Counted from the stretch's first letter, positions 38,552 through 49,382 are shown. The stretch: 64,000 nt of DNA from Vibrio sp. CDRSL-10 TSBA (GCA_039696685.1 CP155565.1:992001-1056000), one strand, 5' to 3'. Numbers and translations are program-made. The notes: generated by a model not told the origin, from the sequence alone.

Positions 38552-39951
38552 GCTGGAACGGATAAATCGAGCCCAGCCCCATGATTTGGGTCAGCTCATC
38601 GAGCGCCGTACGGTTTTCTGTCAGTAATTGCGGGTCAGCAAGGTCAGCTTCGGTCAGGCGGTCACGGTAATGTTTGCCCACCCAATGAGTCAGTGACTGA
38701 TACAACGCATCATTCATCACTGCGCGTTGATTTGTTGCCTGTAGTTCTTGTTCGGTCAGTACAACGCGTAAACGCAGACACGCCGGACCACCACCGTTAC
38801 ACATACTTTCACGCAAATCAAACACCCGGATGTCACGAATTGGCCCGCCACTGGTGACCAGTTCATTGAGATACATCCAAACCCGTTGGTTATTGCGCGA
38901 CTCCTGTGGCACCACAATCATCATGCTGCCATCCGGCTTGGTCAGTAACTGGCTGTTAAACAAATAAGTATTCACCGCGTCTTGTACCGACACCTTGCTG
39001 GTCGGCACTTCAATCGGAGTAAACTCAGCGCCAACCCGAGCCAGCTTACGCTCAATTTCAGCAAACGCAGCAACCTGGTGATGAAACGCTTCCTGATGGT
39101 GGAACAGCACCGGGCCGTTGCTCACCGCAATCACATCGTTATGAAAAACACCCTGGTCAATGACTGCAGGATTTTGCTGCAGGAACACGGTATTGTCATT
39201 ATTGAGCTGATGCAAACGAGCCACGGCTTCACTGGCTTCACGGGTTTGGCGCGCAGGATATTTTTGTGGCTCGACCTCACCGCCAAACGCCTGACGGCCA
39301 TAAACAAAAACTTCAACGCCCGCTTCACCGTAACTGGCACACAACCGATTGTGGTTGGCCGCGCCTTCATCCCCCATGATCGCCTGTTGCGGCAGAGCAT
39401 CATGATGCGCAAAATGGCGGTCATCGCGGAAAATGGCCTGCAGAGCACGCCCTGTGGTGCCATCTTCAATAGAACGATGGAATTTATTGTTCAGGTTAGC
39501 CACCGTAAAGTGGACCTTGTTATCAGCGGTGTCGGCCGACGGCGACACCGTTGCGGCATTGGCGACCCACATTGACGAAGCAGAACTGACATTAGCCAGA
39601 AGGCGCGGCGCTTGTTTGGCCGCTTGCGCGATCACCTGCGCATCCGTACCACTGAATCCGAGCTGACGTAATGTGTGTACACATGGCCGTTTCCTGCGGA
39701 GGCAACACACCCTGTTTGAAGCCCATATCAGCCAGAGTTTTCATTTTCTCCAGGCCTTGCAGTGCAGCCAGTTTCGGATTGGCAACCGCGTTCTTGTTGG
39801 ATGTCGACGCAACATTACCAAACGAAAGTCCGGCATAGTTATGGGTCAGCCCTACCAGACCATCAAAGTTTGCTTCATAAGCGGTCACATCTGGCTGCTG
39901 ATTGGCGGCCATTTCTGACACCGGATGGGATGACACTGTATGTTGTGACAT
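38547..39951 (-). CDS. astB: N-succinylarginine dihydrolase (one-base shift in sequence)
   Basis: AstB removes two ammonia from N2-succinylarginine to give succinylornithine in arginine catabolism. The N-terminal block [20 protein letters not shown] is diagnostic; [13 protein letters not shown] contains residues of the amidinotransferase fold, and [15 protein letters not shown] holds the catalytic Cys near the C-terminus. The frame breaks at GTTTC 39689-39693; removing one base gives [19 protein letters not shown]. About 467 residues including a 25-residue N-terminal extension relative to E. coli. Start 39951 has GGAG at good spacing. It follows the two succinyltransferase subunit genes on the same strand. 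Confidence 0.93.
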
Positions 39952-40140
39952 AGTCTACTGCTCCTTATCACCTGTACCTTCTCGCGGCCCGTCTTGACTA
40001 AGCGTGCCAGGTATTTATTAATCGTAGTCGGTACTGACTAATCGTATATGTGGGGTACACATCGTTTTGGATAAATTGGCTTGAACACGGCAGTCTCGCT
40101 CACCGAAAGTCCAATCACATCAAATCTGTTCACGGTCCAA

Positions 40141-41184
40141 TCAGCCCAGACCATGATGTTTTTCCCGTGCAAACAACGGCGCAATTCTGACCACCTCTCC
40201 TGCGGTGACATTGAGCGCGTCAGCCTGCTCGGCGGTCAGTAAAATTTCGTCGCGGGTGTAGGGCTGATTGGCGACAATAGCACGATAATGCTGGTAACTC
40301 TGATTACCAATCAGCAGTGGCGTCACGCCCTCTTCTGCGTCGTCAACCACGGCGACGCGGCGCGTTTCATGGTCACGCACAATACGCAGATCTCTGGTAT
40401 AAGCTTCCAGGGTCGGACCAGCATCGAAAATATCGATATACCCTTCATAACGCATGCCTTCGCTTTCCAGAATTTTTCGCGCCGGCAGCGTGTTCTCATG
40501 CACTTCAGCGATCACGGCTTTAGCCTCATCGGTGAGGAAATCGACGTAGAACGGGTGCTTTGGCATCAGTTCAGCAATAAACGCTTTCTGACCAATCCCT
40601 GTCAGGTAATCCGCCTCACTGAAATCAATCGCAAAGAAATGGCGGCCTAAACTTTCCCAGAACGGAGAGTGACCATTTTCATCCGAAACACCGCGCATTT
40701 CCGCGATCAGTTTGTCAGCAAACTTGTCTTCAAAGGTGGCCATAAACAGCATGCGCGACTTGGAAAGCAGATGGCCATTCTTACCCTGACGATAATCCGG
40801 ATCGAGGAACAAGGTGCAAAGCTCACTGTTACCGGTATGGTCGTTGCTAAGGAACAGGGTCGGCATCTGAGTGTAGACATTAAGTTCTTTGGATGCGTGA
40901 ACCAGGGTGCCAACCCGGAAATCATACCAGGCCTCAGTCAGACCAATCGCAACCTCGATGCCACTGATTCCGACCACCTGTTTAGTGACACTATCTTCCA
41001 GTACAAACAAATAGCCCTGATCGTGCAGCGGCGCACTGCCTTCCCAGGTCGCGATCATGCGCTCAATACGATCACTGATGCGCTGTTCATTATTAGGCAA
41101 TGAAGTAAAGCCTACCCCGGTTTTGGTCGCCAGATTAAGCAGCGCCTGTTTATCATCCCTGTTGATCGGACGAATCACCATCAT
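40141..41184 (-). CDS. aruG: Arginine N-succinyltransferase, beta-subunit type (AruG/AstA-like)
   Basis: AstA-family GNAT-fold enzyme transferring succinyl from succinyl-CoA to arginine, the first step of the AST pathway. The 347-residue product begins [18 protein letters not shown], with [51 protein letters not shown] and [13 protein letters not shown], all typical. A paralogous subunit lies just upstream, and the order (AruF-like, AruG-like, AstB) copies the Pseudomonas aruFG operon. Symbol assigned by this analogy. The start at 41184 follows AAGGAATTAAAACT; an ATG three bases later is equally possible. Confidence 0.85.
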   Translation of the reverse strand: MMVIRPINRDDKQALLNLATKTGVGFTSLPNNEQRISDRIERMIATWEGSAPLHDQGYLFVLEDSVTKQVVGISGIEVAIGLTEAWYDFRVGTLVHASKELNVYTQMPTLFLSNDHTGNSELCTLFLDPDYRQGKNGHLLSKSRMLFMATFEDKFADKLIAEMRGVSDENGHSPFWESLGRHFFAIDFSEADYLTGIGQKAFIAELMPKHPFYVDFLTDEAKAVIAEVHENTLPARKILESEGMRYEGYIDIFDAGPTLEAYTRDLRIVRDHETRRVAVVDDAEEGVTPLLIGNQSYQHYRAIVANQPYTRDEILLTAEQADALNVTAGEVVRIAPLFAREKHHGLG

Positions 41185-41222
41185 AGTTTTAATTCCTTGT
41201 CATGATGTTGAAAGTGAAAAGG

Positions 41223-42240
41223 TTACAGTGGCAAAAACCACACTGACTGGCCCTGTTGCAGGCCGGCTTCTTCACACTTTCCTTGTTCTAAAATCAGTTT
41301 GTTAGCGGCAAAATACGCAGATACTATGGTGGCGCAGAAGCCATCCGGGCCCATAAAACCAATCAGGAAGGGTTTGGCGCTCGCTAAATCACCGCTTTCA
41401 CTGGCCACCGTCGCGTGTTGCTTACCGTGCCAGATGGACAGAGTGTCGCGACGTGCCGTCATAATGGCCCCGGCATCGAAGATCTCGATATATTTGTCCG
41501 CTTCAAACCCTTCATCACCGAGCAGGCGAAACTGCAGCTCTGCATCACCATGTACCTGTCCCAGCGCCTGCTGCGCCTCTTTGGCCAGCAAGGGGACATA
41601 AAGAGGATGATGCGGCATCAGTTCGGCAATAAACGTTTTATCCCGGGTGCCGTTGTAGTATTCGACCTGGTTGTAATCCATACCAAAAAATTTACGCCCG
41701 ACGTTTTCCCAAAACGGAGCCCGACCCTCAGCATCTGCCACACCCGGCATCACCGCCAGCCATTGATCCGAAAATCGCATTGGAAATGCGCTCATGAACA
41801 GCAGTCGGCCCAGAGTCACCAGTGCAGCATAAGGCGTGTCACGCAAAGATGGATCCACATAAAATGAACAGAGCTGGGAATGGTCACTCAAATCATGATT
41901 CAACGTCAGAGCCTGAATCCGGCTGTGGACGTTAAGAGCGCGGGAAGAGTGAATAAGGACATCATTACGCAGCGCGTAAAAGGGCTCCTGGCAACCGGCC
42001 AGTGCATTGATAGCGCCGGTCCCCATTAAGCGACCACTGCGGGCATCTTCAAGCACGAAGAAATAAGCCTGATCGCCCGGTGCTTCCACATCCTCTGCAA
42101 AAGCGGCCAGTGAACGTTCAACCTTCTGAGTCAGATGGGAAACGTGTAGCCGGCAGGGTGCACACCATTGGGCCACTGTCCTGGGCCAGGCGTTCAATGT
42201 CGCTCAAATCGCTGAGCTGAGCGGGACGGAATAAATACAT
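41223..42240 (-). CDS. aruF: Arginine N-succinyltransferase, alpha-subunit type (AruF-like; one-base shift in sequence)
   Basis: Second AstA-family protein, about 338 residues. It starts MYLFRPAQLSDLSDIERLA behind AAGGATATAAC, close to Pseudomonas AruF. The frame breaks at GAAAC 42139-42143 (+ strand); dropping one base gives LPATRSHLTQKVERSLAAF. Conserved blocks: FFVLEDARSGRLMGTGAI, QLCSFYVDPSLR, APFWENVGRKFFGMDY, FIAELMPHHPLYVPLL and KYIEIFDAGAI. It probably forms a heteromer with the downstream subunit and starts the operon; a long A/T-rich upstream region holds its promoter. Confidence 0.86.
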
Positions 42241-42892
42241 GTTATATCCTTATCTATGCAGGCAAGGCCTGCCCAATCACTCCGGATTGGTATTCATAGA
42301 CCTGATGACTGATTTCCAATACTGTCAGGACCAGATTTCACTTAATTTTTTTGAGACTAGAGGTTAAATTCGAATAATTAATCATACCCAAAGCGAATTA
42401 ATGAAAATTAATGCATTAAAAGTCACTATTTAAATTAAACCTATTCCACTTATTCCATAAAACTAATCTCAACCTTGACAGACATAGTAAAATTAAACCC
42501 GATTAAATATCAACAAATTAAATACACCAGAAACATAATTACAACAAAACAAACAACGATTTAACTATAACTTATTGTTTAATTTGAATTTTATTTGAGT
42601 TGATCTTTTCGTTATTCGACAAGACACTAGATGACGTTTGCGTGATTTATCACAACACGGACAAAGATAATTTATTTATAATATCTGCATAGAAATATTA
42701 ATGAACATGCCAAATTTATTTTTTCTATTAATAAAAATGCGTAACAAGGGAATTTTTAGTCTGATTTTGTGTATGAAAATTACCCGAACGATGAGAAGTT
42801 TCGGATAAAAACACCAGAATTTTACTGGTGTTGGTATTAAACTGACTTTTGCGTGAACAGCATCAGGCCCCGCTATACCAATAGATACACAC
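42241..42892. other. Long A/T-rich intergenic region with a terminator
   Basis: No gene seen. Near the succinyltransferase start GCAGGC and GCCTGC are separated by AAG (42257-42271), a possible operator. AACACCAG (42810-42817) pairs with CTGGTGTT (42825-42832) and on the minus strand is followed by TTTTT: the terminator of the gene at 42893. The middle is very A/T-rich and likely carries regulated promoter sequence (ArgR or similar), which I cannot resolve. Confidence 0.5.
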
Positions 42893-43321
42893 TTATTTGT
42901 AGAGGCTCAGCTTTGAGGTGAACTGCTGGATTGTTTCGGTATCGCCAAACAGGCAGATGCCCCAGTATTCCAGCTCTGACTCAGAAGTCTGCTGCGTCAG
43001 AGTTTGCTGCTCGGCAGAGCCCCCTTGCGCCATCGTATGAGTAAAGACTGTATAACGAATTCCCCGGTCACTGGCCTCCTGTTTCACTTTGCGAATTTTG
43101 TTGGAGTTGTCGGCTTTCAGCACAATAAACGGATAATGGGAAATGTTAGGCAAAATATTGCCATCGAGATCACGATAGTCGACATACTCGGTACCCTCAC
43201 TATGCAGCAAATCCGCCAGACCGGCACTAAGATGTCCCAACACGTTTAAACTGCGGCCAAAATCCAATTTTTTGCTCAGTACAGCGACATAACGCTGTTG
43301 ATTCTCATCAGGTAGGTTCAC
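42893..43321 (-). CDS. DUF2000 family protein
   Basis: 142 residues. The sequence RYVAVLSKKLDFGRSLNVLGHLSAGLADLL, YPFIVLKADNSNKIRKV and RYTVFTHTM fits the DUF2000 family, whose fold resembles peptidyl-tRNA hydrolase 2. No signal or membrane segment. No enzymatic function has been shown to my knowledge. Terminator at 42806-42832; neighbours do not suggest a role. Confidence 0.75.
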   Translation of the reverse strand: MNLPDENQQRYVAVLSKKLDFGRSLNVLGHLSAGLADLLHSEGTEYVDYRDLDGNILPNISHYPFIVLKADNSNKIRKVKQEASDRGIRYTVFTHTMAQGGSAEQQTLTQQTSESELEYWGICLFGDTETIQQFTSKLSLYK

Positions 43322-43697
43322 TCTTCTCTCCTTGCTAAACTTCTTACTATCTATTCATCTCAAACTTAATATCAATGTGGCGATCAGTGTACTGCACGAA
43401 TACGTATCGAGATAAGTTCGCTCTTCCACACGACCGTCGTCTAGTTTACTACTTACCCCTCAGGCCTCTGTCGCAGTAACAGCTGATACGCAATACACCC
43501 ACCCTGCGCAGATTAAACATATAGCATTTGATAAACAAGTGTTTAGCCCTATTCTGAACAGCACTGCCGCCCCCGGATCCGCCGCACAAAAACAGGGCAC
43601 ACCGAGCAGAATTTTTTGTAGTTCTGTTAACGCAGCAACACTATTGTTCACCATAAATACTATGATATTCAGAGTGACTTAACGAAGGAGTATCGTA
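43322..43697. other. Divergent intergenic region, nothing specific recognised
   Basis: Lies between the DUF2000 gene (minus) and the Usp gene (plus) and must hold both promoters. A GAAGGAGTATCG ribosome-binding site precedes the Usp start. No ORF here has support. Confidence 0.4.
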
Positions 43698-44123
43698 ATG
43701 AAATATCAACATATCCTGGTCGCTCTGGAATTGGAGGAAGAGAGTAAACTGTTGATTGATAAAGCAGTCTCTTTTGCCAGCTTAGTCGATGCTGATGTGT
43801 CTCTGGTTCATATTGACGGGACGAAAGGGGAAATTTACCAACAGCTGATCGACATCCGGGCTGAGCCGGAACAAAAACCTCTGGATGAACATTCAAATAA
43901 GATGCTCAAGCAATTTCAACAATACAGTGAATTCCCATTCAAACACTTTTATGTCGGTACCGGGGATCTGAGCAAAAAGCTGGAAACCCTGATTGCCAGC
44001 GATAACTATGATCTGCTGATCTGTGGTCATCACCATGATTTTGTCAGCAAAATCGTCTCCTACTCTCGCCATCTGATCAACAAATCCCCCATCGATATTC
44101 TGGTGGTGCCGATTGTTGATTAG
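43698..44123 (+). CDS. Universal stress protein, UspA family
   Basis: 141 residues, single Usp domain: MKYQHILVALELEEESKLLI at the start, VSLVHIDG, and YDLLICGHHHDF before a C-terminal PIDILVVPI. The ATP-binding loop G-x2-G-x9-G(S/T) is not well kept (GHHHDFVSKIVSYSRH), as in UspA-type members that do not bind ATP tightly. Cytosolic, probably induced by stress or stationary phase. Ribosome-binding site AAGGAG at 7-base spacing. Confidence 0.9.
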   Translation: MKYQHILVALELEEESKLLIDKAVSFASLVDADVSLVHIDGTKGEIYQQLIDIRAEPEQKPLDEHSNKMLKQFQQYSEFPFKHFYVGTGDLSKKLETLIASDNYDLLICGHHHDFVSKIVSYSRHLINKSPIDILVVPIVD

Positions 44124-44248
44124 CGTCGCTAAGCGATTTTACGCCGTGATCAGATGAATCAAGTGCCGCACAAGGTAGCCAAACGGAACCGGACTGCTTA
44201 GAATGTTGCAGACACTCTCTGCAACATTGCTCTGGTTACGCGTTATTT

Positions 44249-44663
44249 ATGCTACAAATTTCCAATAAAGTTTCTCTAGCCGACTGGGAAATCGAACTCT
44301 CGGCCATCCGAGCCATGGGCAGCGGCGGTCAGAAACGTCAATAAAGTTTCCAGTGCCATTCATCTGCGCTTTGATATCAAACGCTCAACCTTACCCGAGA
44401 TCTATAAAGAACGCTTACTGGCATTGTCTGATTCCAGGCTGACCAAAGATGGTGTGATCGTGATTAAAGCCCAGTCTTATCGGACTCAGGAACAAAACAA
44501 AGAAGACGCGCTTAATCGGCTGAAAGAGATGATTAGCGCCGCTATGGTGGTCGAAAAGACCCGTCGGGCGACCAAACCCACCAAGGGGTCGCAACGACGC
44601 CGCGTGGATAATAAAACCAAACGCGGCGCCACTAAGGTGTTAAGAAAGAAAGTCGATTACTGA
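44249..44663 (+). CDS. arfB: Alternative ribosome-rescue factor B, peptidyl-tRNA hydrolase (one-base shift in sequence)
   Basis: ArfB (YaeJ) hydrolyses peptidyl-tRNA on stalled ribosomes through its GGQ motif. The ORF opens at 44249 with MLQISNKVSLADWEIELSAI and reaches GSGGQ, but then breaks at GAAAC 44332-44336; dropping one A gives GGQNVNKVSSAIHLRFDI as in the family. The C-terminal tail is Lys/Arg-rich (KTKRGATKVLRKK) and enters the mRNA channel. Length 137, close to E. coli 140. The ribosome-binding site is weak. It overlaps tail-to-tail by seven bases with the GGDEF-EAL gene. Confidence 0.92.
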
Positions 44664-46975
44664 CCGGCTTTCCTTAAGTAGGCTTCAAACTCTTTGGCCG
44701 GCAACGGGCGACTAAAGAAGAAGCCCTGGCCATATTCACATTGCATCTGGTTGAGGTAATCAACATGGCGTTGTTCTTCAATCCCTTCAGCAACAATCTG
44801 CAGTCCTAACGCCTTGGCCATCGCAATAATTACGTTAACCAGCTCCTTATCCGAATCATTGTCGAGCATGTCTTTAATGAAGCTGCGATCGATTTTAAGA
44901 CGATCAAAAGGAAAACGCTGGATGTAACTTAACGCAGAGTAACCGGTGCCGAAATCGTCAATCGTCAGTTTGACACGCCTTTCGCGTAGTTTATCCAGCA
45001 TGCTCATCAGTTCATTGCTGTGGTTAAAGAACAGGCTTTCGGTCACTTCCACATCAAATTTTTCTCCCGGTAATCCGCTTGCCTGCAGGCTGTTCTCAAT
45101 TTGCACCAACAATTGATCGCAATAACGGAACTGGACACTGGAGAAGTTAACCGAGATGAACAAGGGTACGATTTGCTGCCATTGCGCTGCTTGCTGTGTC
45201 GCTTGTCTTATCGCAAACTCGCCCAATTGATGAATCAGCCCGTTACGCTCCGCAATCGAGATAAACTCTTCCGGATTAACAAAGCCATATTTCTCATCAT
45301 GCCAACGCATCAAGGCCTCAGCCCCAACCACACGACCACTCGCCAGATGAACAATCGGCTGGTAATAGAGTTCCAGCATCTGGTGGGAAATGGCGTTACG
45401 CAGGCGGTTTTCCAACTCGAGAAAACGCTGCAGATCATCATTCATGTTGTGATCATAAAAACAGAAACCATTGCGCCCATCCTGTTTTACCCGATACATC
45501 GCCATGTCCGCACTGGCGACGAGTTGCTCCGATGTACTTCCGTCGCGCGGGTAAATCGACATACCGATACTGGCCGAGAGGAAAAACTCCTGATTCTTCC
45601 ATACAAACGGCGTCTCAAACGCTTTGAGCAGCGAGAGGGATAAACGCTGAGCAGCGTCATGATCGGTCAACTCCGGCAGAATCAGCAAAAACTCATCACC
45701 ACCGATGCGGGCCAGCAAATCCGTCTTGCGTACAGCCTGCTGCAGACGTTCGACACAGAGTTTAAGAATTTCATCACCGAAAAAATGGCCCATTGAATCG
45801 TTGATCTGTTTGAAATGATCCAGGTCGATAAACATCACCAGGACTTCTTGTCCGGTTCGCTCTGCCCGGGCTAACTCAAGGTTGAGGCGCTCCAGCGCGT
45901 AACTGCGGTTGGGCAGACTGGTCAACACATCATGCTTAGCCTGATAAGCGAGTGCGGACTCCGAGGCCTTACGTTTGGCGATTTCTTTAGTCAGTTTGTG
46001 GTTCTGTTGCGACAGAATGGATTTGGTTTTGGTTTCTTGTTGCAGCTTAATGCTCAGCTCTACCTGAGCATTATTGAGAATAAAAGCGTAACACAAACCG
46101 AAAATGATCATCACACCTAAGATGACCAAGCCATAGATAAAGATTTTTGAGGTAAAAATGTCCTGCTGGTTAAGTGGTTCGAACCAAGACAACAACTTGA
46201 AGTGATAATGCTCACCCGGCACTTCAAAATAGATTTTACCGGATAAGTCTTTGCTGTTATCAGACAACAGCACCTTACCATGCACCTGCTCGATGGAATC
46301 CCACACCATCATCTTGCTGCCATCAATCGCCAGCTCCATGCGGCTGTGACTGTCTTCATGCTCCTGATAGGTCAGCTGGTTGATGACAACATCCGGGTTG
46401 ATATCCGCAACCAGATAGGCCACAACACGTCCGGAAAATTTCACCTTACGGATGACCTGAATCAGCATGTTGCCATCAGCATCCCGGCTCGCCTTAAGAT
46501 CCGCGAGCGGCGTATCCTCGGCCAGTAACAAGGTCAGGTCAATCGGATTAAGCGAGTCCACAGCTGTTGAGATCAAGCTCGAACCATCATAACCAAGCAG
46601 AGTCAGCTTGTTGTAGATCGGGCGATGATTGACTGTTTTATGACTGATTTTTTCGTTGAGTTTGCGTTTAACGTTGATCAGGCTGGCGCCCAGACCATAT
46701 TCCATCGACATACCCGAGGCCAGGTTGGCAAAAAAGGTCTGAACGCTTTTATCCTCGGTCAGGTTAGAGACATCTTCACTGGCTATTGTGAATAAGTTTT
46801 CCAATGTGCTGGCATAACTTTTTACCTTGAGATCCAATGTCTTGTAATGGGAGTCTTTTAACTTTTCCTGACCGATATAAGCAACAGAAATCACCAAAGC
46901 CAGGTAGAGCGATACCAAGATCGCACTGACAGCCATGATTTTTTTATTGAAGGTTCTCAGAGAAGACTGTCCCAT
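44657..46975 (-). CDS. GGDEF-EAL protein with periplasmic sensor
   Basis: 772 residues. TM1 about 13-32, periplasmic sensor (about 35-275) with Cache-like strands, TM2 about 278-300, then GGDEF (HDVLTSLPNRSYALERL, MFIDLDHFKQINDS, active-site RIGGDEFLLILP) and EAL (EALMRW, VNFSSVQF, TIDDFGTGYSALSY, EGIEE). Both catalytic motifs are intact, so it could make or degrade cyclic di-GMP. A periplasmic binding protein is encoded six bases upstream on the same strand, suggesting that it delivers a ligand signal to this sensor; inferred. Confidence 0.93.
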   Translation of the reverse strand: MGQSSLRTFNKKIMAVSAILVSLYLALVISVAYIGQEKLKDSHYKTLDLKVKSYASTLENLFTIASEDVSNLTEDKSVQTFFANLASGMSMEYGLGASLINVKRKLNEKISHKTVNHRPIYNKLTLLGYDGSSLISTAVDSLNPIDLTLLLAEDTPLADLKASRDADGNMLIQVIRKVKFSGRVVAYLVADINPDVVINQLTYQEHEDSHSRMELAIDGSKMMVWDSIEQVHGKVLLSDNSKDLSGKIYFEVPGEHYHFKLLSWFEPLNQQDIFTSKIFIYGLVILGVMIIFGLCYAFILNNAQVELSIKLQQETKTKSILSQQNHKLTKEIAKRKASESALAYQAKHDVLTSLPNRSYALERLNLELARAERTGQEVLVMFIDLDHFKQINDSMGHFFGDEILKLCVERLQQAVRKTDLLARIGGDEFLLILPELTDHDAAQRLSLSLLKAFETPFVWKNQEFFLSASIGMSIYPRDGSTSEQLVASADMAMYRVKQDGRNGFCFYDHNMNDDLQRFLELENRLRNAISHQMLELYYQPIVHLASGRVVGAEALMRWHDEKYGFVNPEEFISIAERNGLIHQLGEFAIRQATQQAAQWQQIVPLFISVNFSSVQFRYCDQLLVQIENSLQASGLPGEKFDVEVTESLFFNHSNELMSMLDKLRERRVKLTIDDFGTGYSALSYIQRFPFDRLKIDRSFIKDMLDNDSDKELVNVIIAMAKALGLQIVAEGIEEQRHVDYLNQMQCEYGQGFFFSRPLPAKEFEAYLRKAGQ

Positions 46976-46980
46976 AACTG

Positions 46981-47904
46981 CTAGTTACCTTGTCCGGAGA
47001 AATAGTCGTGATAAAAATAGTAAATCGACGGGTAGTACTTTTCGATCAAAGCAGCATAAGTTCCGTCCTGGCGAATCTTAGCCAGATACTGGTTGAAGGC
47101 CTGACGCAATTGCGGAGAATCCTTGCGAAATGCCACCGCCATCTCTTGTTTATCGGACACAGGGCCGATCACTTTAATTTCCCCCGGCCATTTTTCCAGC
47201 GCCACCAGGGTATCAGGGATATCGAGCAGCGTGTTTTCCGCATCGTGTTTTAAAATTGCCGGCACCATTTCATTTAACTGCCGTTCGCCATCCGGCAGAA
47301 TAATGTTGGCGCCGGTGTCATACAGGTTATAGAGATTCGGATCCAGACACGTATGCTCCATCGCCAGTACATTGCGGTTTTTAATCAAATGTTTGACCAT
47401 GGCAATATCCTGGTCGACAGAACCACTTGGTGCGATAGGCTTCAAATCGCTGTCCGTGCGGGAGATCAGCCAAACTCCGGAAGGAAAATAGCTGTCTGAG
47501 AAATCGATGATTTGGGTACGCCAGTCAAGCATAGTGACACCGTTGGCAATCACATCACCTTCTATTACTTTCTCTTTTCCCCAAATCAGTTGTTTGTTTT
47601 TATATTCCACTTCGCGTCCGGTTAACTTCGCAAACGCGGTGCTCCATTGTGCCGGTACAAACTCATACCTGACCCCCAGCGAAGCAGCAAAACCTTTCAT
47701 TATTTCAACATCCAGACCTGTCAATGACTGCAGCGTTCCCTGATCGATGTAGGAGACAAAATTGGCATACGGTACACCGATATGGCGCAGTACCCCACTT
47801 TGTTTAATCTCCTCCAGATCGTGAGCCGACACGGGCGCAGTCAGCAGGAGGAGAAGTGAACACAAGCCACGTTTAACTCTCAAGGCGAAACCCGATGCTG
47901 GCAT
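46981..47904 (-). CDS. Periplasmic solute-binding protein, family 3
   Basis: 307 residues. Signal peptide about 1-28 (GLCSLLLLLTAPVSAHD), then an SBP_bac_3 bilobal fold: LEEIKQSGVLRHIGVPYANF, GLDVEIMKGFAASLGVRYEFV, IDFSDSYFPSGVWLI and AFNQYLAKIRQDGTYAALIEKYYP. The start at 47904 follows AAAGGATATTTC; the frame upstream to 47925 is not needed. No ABC permease genes are adjacent; instead the gene precedes the GGDEF-EAL gene, so it is more likely a sensory partner than a transporter subunit. Confidence 0.85.
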   Translation of the reverse strand: MPASGFALRVKRGLCSLLLLLTAPVSAHDLEEIKQSGVLRHIGVPYANFVSYIDQGTLQSLTGLDVEIMKGFAASLGVRYEFVPAQWSTAFAKLTGREVEYKNKQLIWGKEKVIEGDVIANGVTMLDWRTQIIDFSDSYFPSGVWLISRTDSDLKPIAPSGSVDQDIAMVKHLIKNRNVLAMEHTCLDPNLYNLYDTGANIILPDGERQLNEMVPAILKHDAENTLLDIPDTLVALEKWPGEIKVIGPVSDKQEMAVAFRKDSPQLRQAFNQYLAKIRQDGTYAALIEKYYPSIYYFYHDYFSGQGN

Positions 47905-47968
47905 GAAATATCCTTTATTGACCATTGATGCCGGCTAATTGCCGGCATCGTCATACACTGAACTAAAA

Positions 47969-49382
47969 TTAGAACGACTGAGAACGATATAAGTGCTTCA
48001 TCGCTGACACTAACCCTTCAACGTCTTCTTCACTATGGAATAAGTGAGTCGAAATACGCAAGGCGTGCGTGTCATAGGAATCGTCTTTATACAATTTGAA
48101 GTCTGTGGTGCGGATAATGTAACCGTACTCTTCACGCAATACGTCGCGGAATGAATTCAAACGAGACAGGTCGGTGACATCACTCAACGGGTTAAAGGTT
48201 GTAATTCCACTCTTTAAACCATCAACATTCGGTGAATACATCTGTCCGTTCGGAAACGCTTCTGCCAGCAGGTTTTTACATAAAGTCCCCAGATAAAGCA
48301 CACGCTCTTCGATCTTATCGCGACCAATTTGATCCCACATTTTACAGCTATCCACCAGTGCCTGTTTGGCCGGGTAATTATCATTACCGATATACTGTAA
48401 TTTTGACTGCATATCGTAGCTGTCATACTCGGCGAGAGAAGAGTTAATAAACCAAAGTGGTTGTTCTACGCCCCAGTATTGTTGCAGACGCTCAGCATTC
48501 TGGCGGACATATAAGATGCCGGTGGCACCTGCGCCACACTGCCATTTATGACCAGAACCGGCATAAAAATCACAGTCGATATCGTGCAGATCCAAATCGA
48601 ACATGCCAATGGTATGTGCGCCGTCAATCAGTGTCGGGATAGAGTTCGCTTTCGCCAGATCACACAATTCCTTCGCTGGTAATGCACTACCGGTCTTGTA
48701 GGTAATGTGCGAGAACATCATCAGTCGTACCGGACCCGGAGCCTGGTAAATAGCATCAGCAAAAGCCGCCACATAATCGTCAGCGGTTACGGTTTCTGAC
48801 CCGGTAAAGACCGGCAGCTGAACCTGAATGACGCTAACACCAAAGCGCTGCGCCACGACACTCATTGGTGAGGTTGCCGCCACATGCTCGTGGTGCGTAG
48901 TCAGAATCACATCACCGGCCTGGAAATCGAGGCCGTTCAGAATGGTACACAAACCATCTGTGGTATTACGGCTCAATACAATTTCAGACGGATCCGCGCC
49001 GAAGCCGGCGGCAATATCATTGACCATTTCCGCCGTGTGTGGCCAGTCGCCAAACTTGTCTTTCATATCCCACGGATATTTCGCCACAAGCTGGTTGTTG
49101 TCATCATAATTTTGTAACACATGACGAGGCATAGAAACCGGTAGTACCAATATTCATATATGTCGTGCGCTTATCGAGCACGAACTGATTTTGTACTTTT
49201 TTCCAAAACCCTTTACTTTGGCTATTTCCCTTACCCAGGCTGCCCCAACCAGAATGTGCGCTTTTTGCTTGTACCGCTCCGGAAAAAGCCGAAGCGCTGA
49301 CACCAGCAACAATGGCACCCGTTGCACCTTTTAGAAAATTACGGCGATTGTGATTAGGCTGCATAGATTCCTTATCCGTCAT
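47969..49382 (-). CDS. Tat-exported class V aminotransferase-fold PLP enzyme (one-base shift in sequence)
   Basis: Starts MTDKESMQPNHNRRNFLKG behind AAAGGAACTGAACT. NRRNFLKGATGAIVAGV is a twin-arginine signal, so the folded enzyme is exported. The frame breaks at GAAAC 49134-49138 (+ strand); dropping one base gives NIGTTGSMPRHVLQNYDD. The fold-type I PLP domain has SRNTTDGLCTILNGL, THHEHVAA, DGAHTIGM and SGHKWQCG with the PLP lysine, resembling isopenicillin N epimerase/CefD-like and cysteine desulfurase-like enzymes. About 470 residues. Periplasmic substrate unknown. Confidence 0.87.

Noticed and set aside
42241..42300. Sigma-54 promoter upstream of the arginine succinyltransferase genes (GGGCAGGCCTTGCC)
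   Set aside because: The spacing between GG and GC does not fit the required 10 bases.
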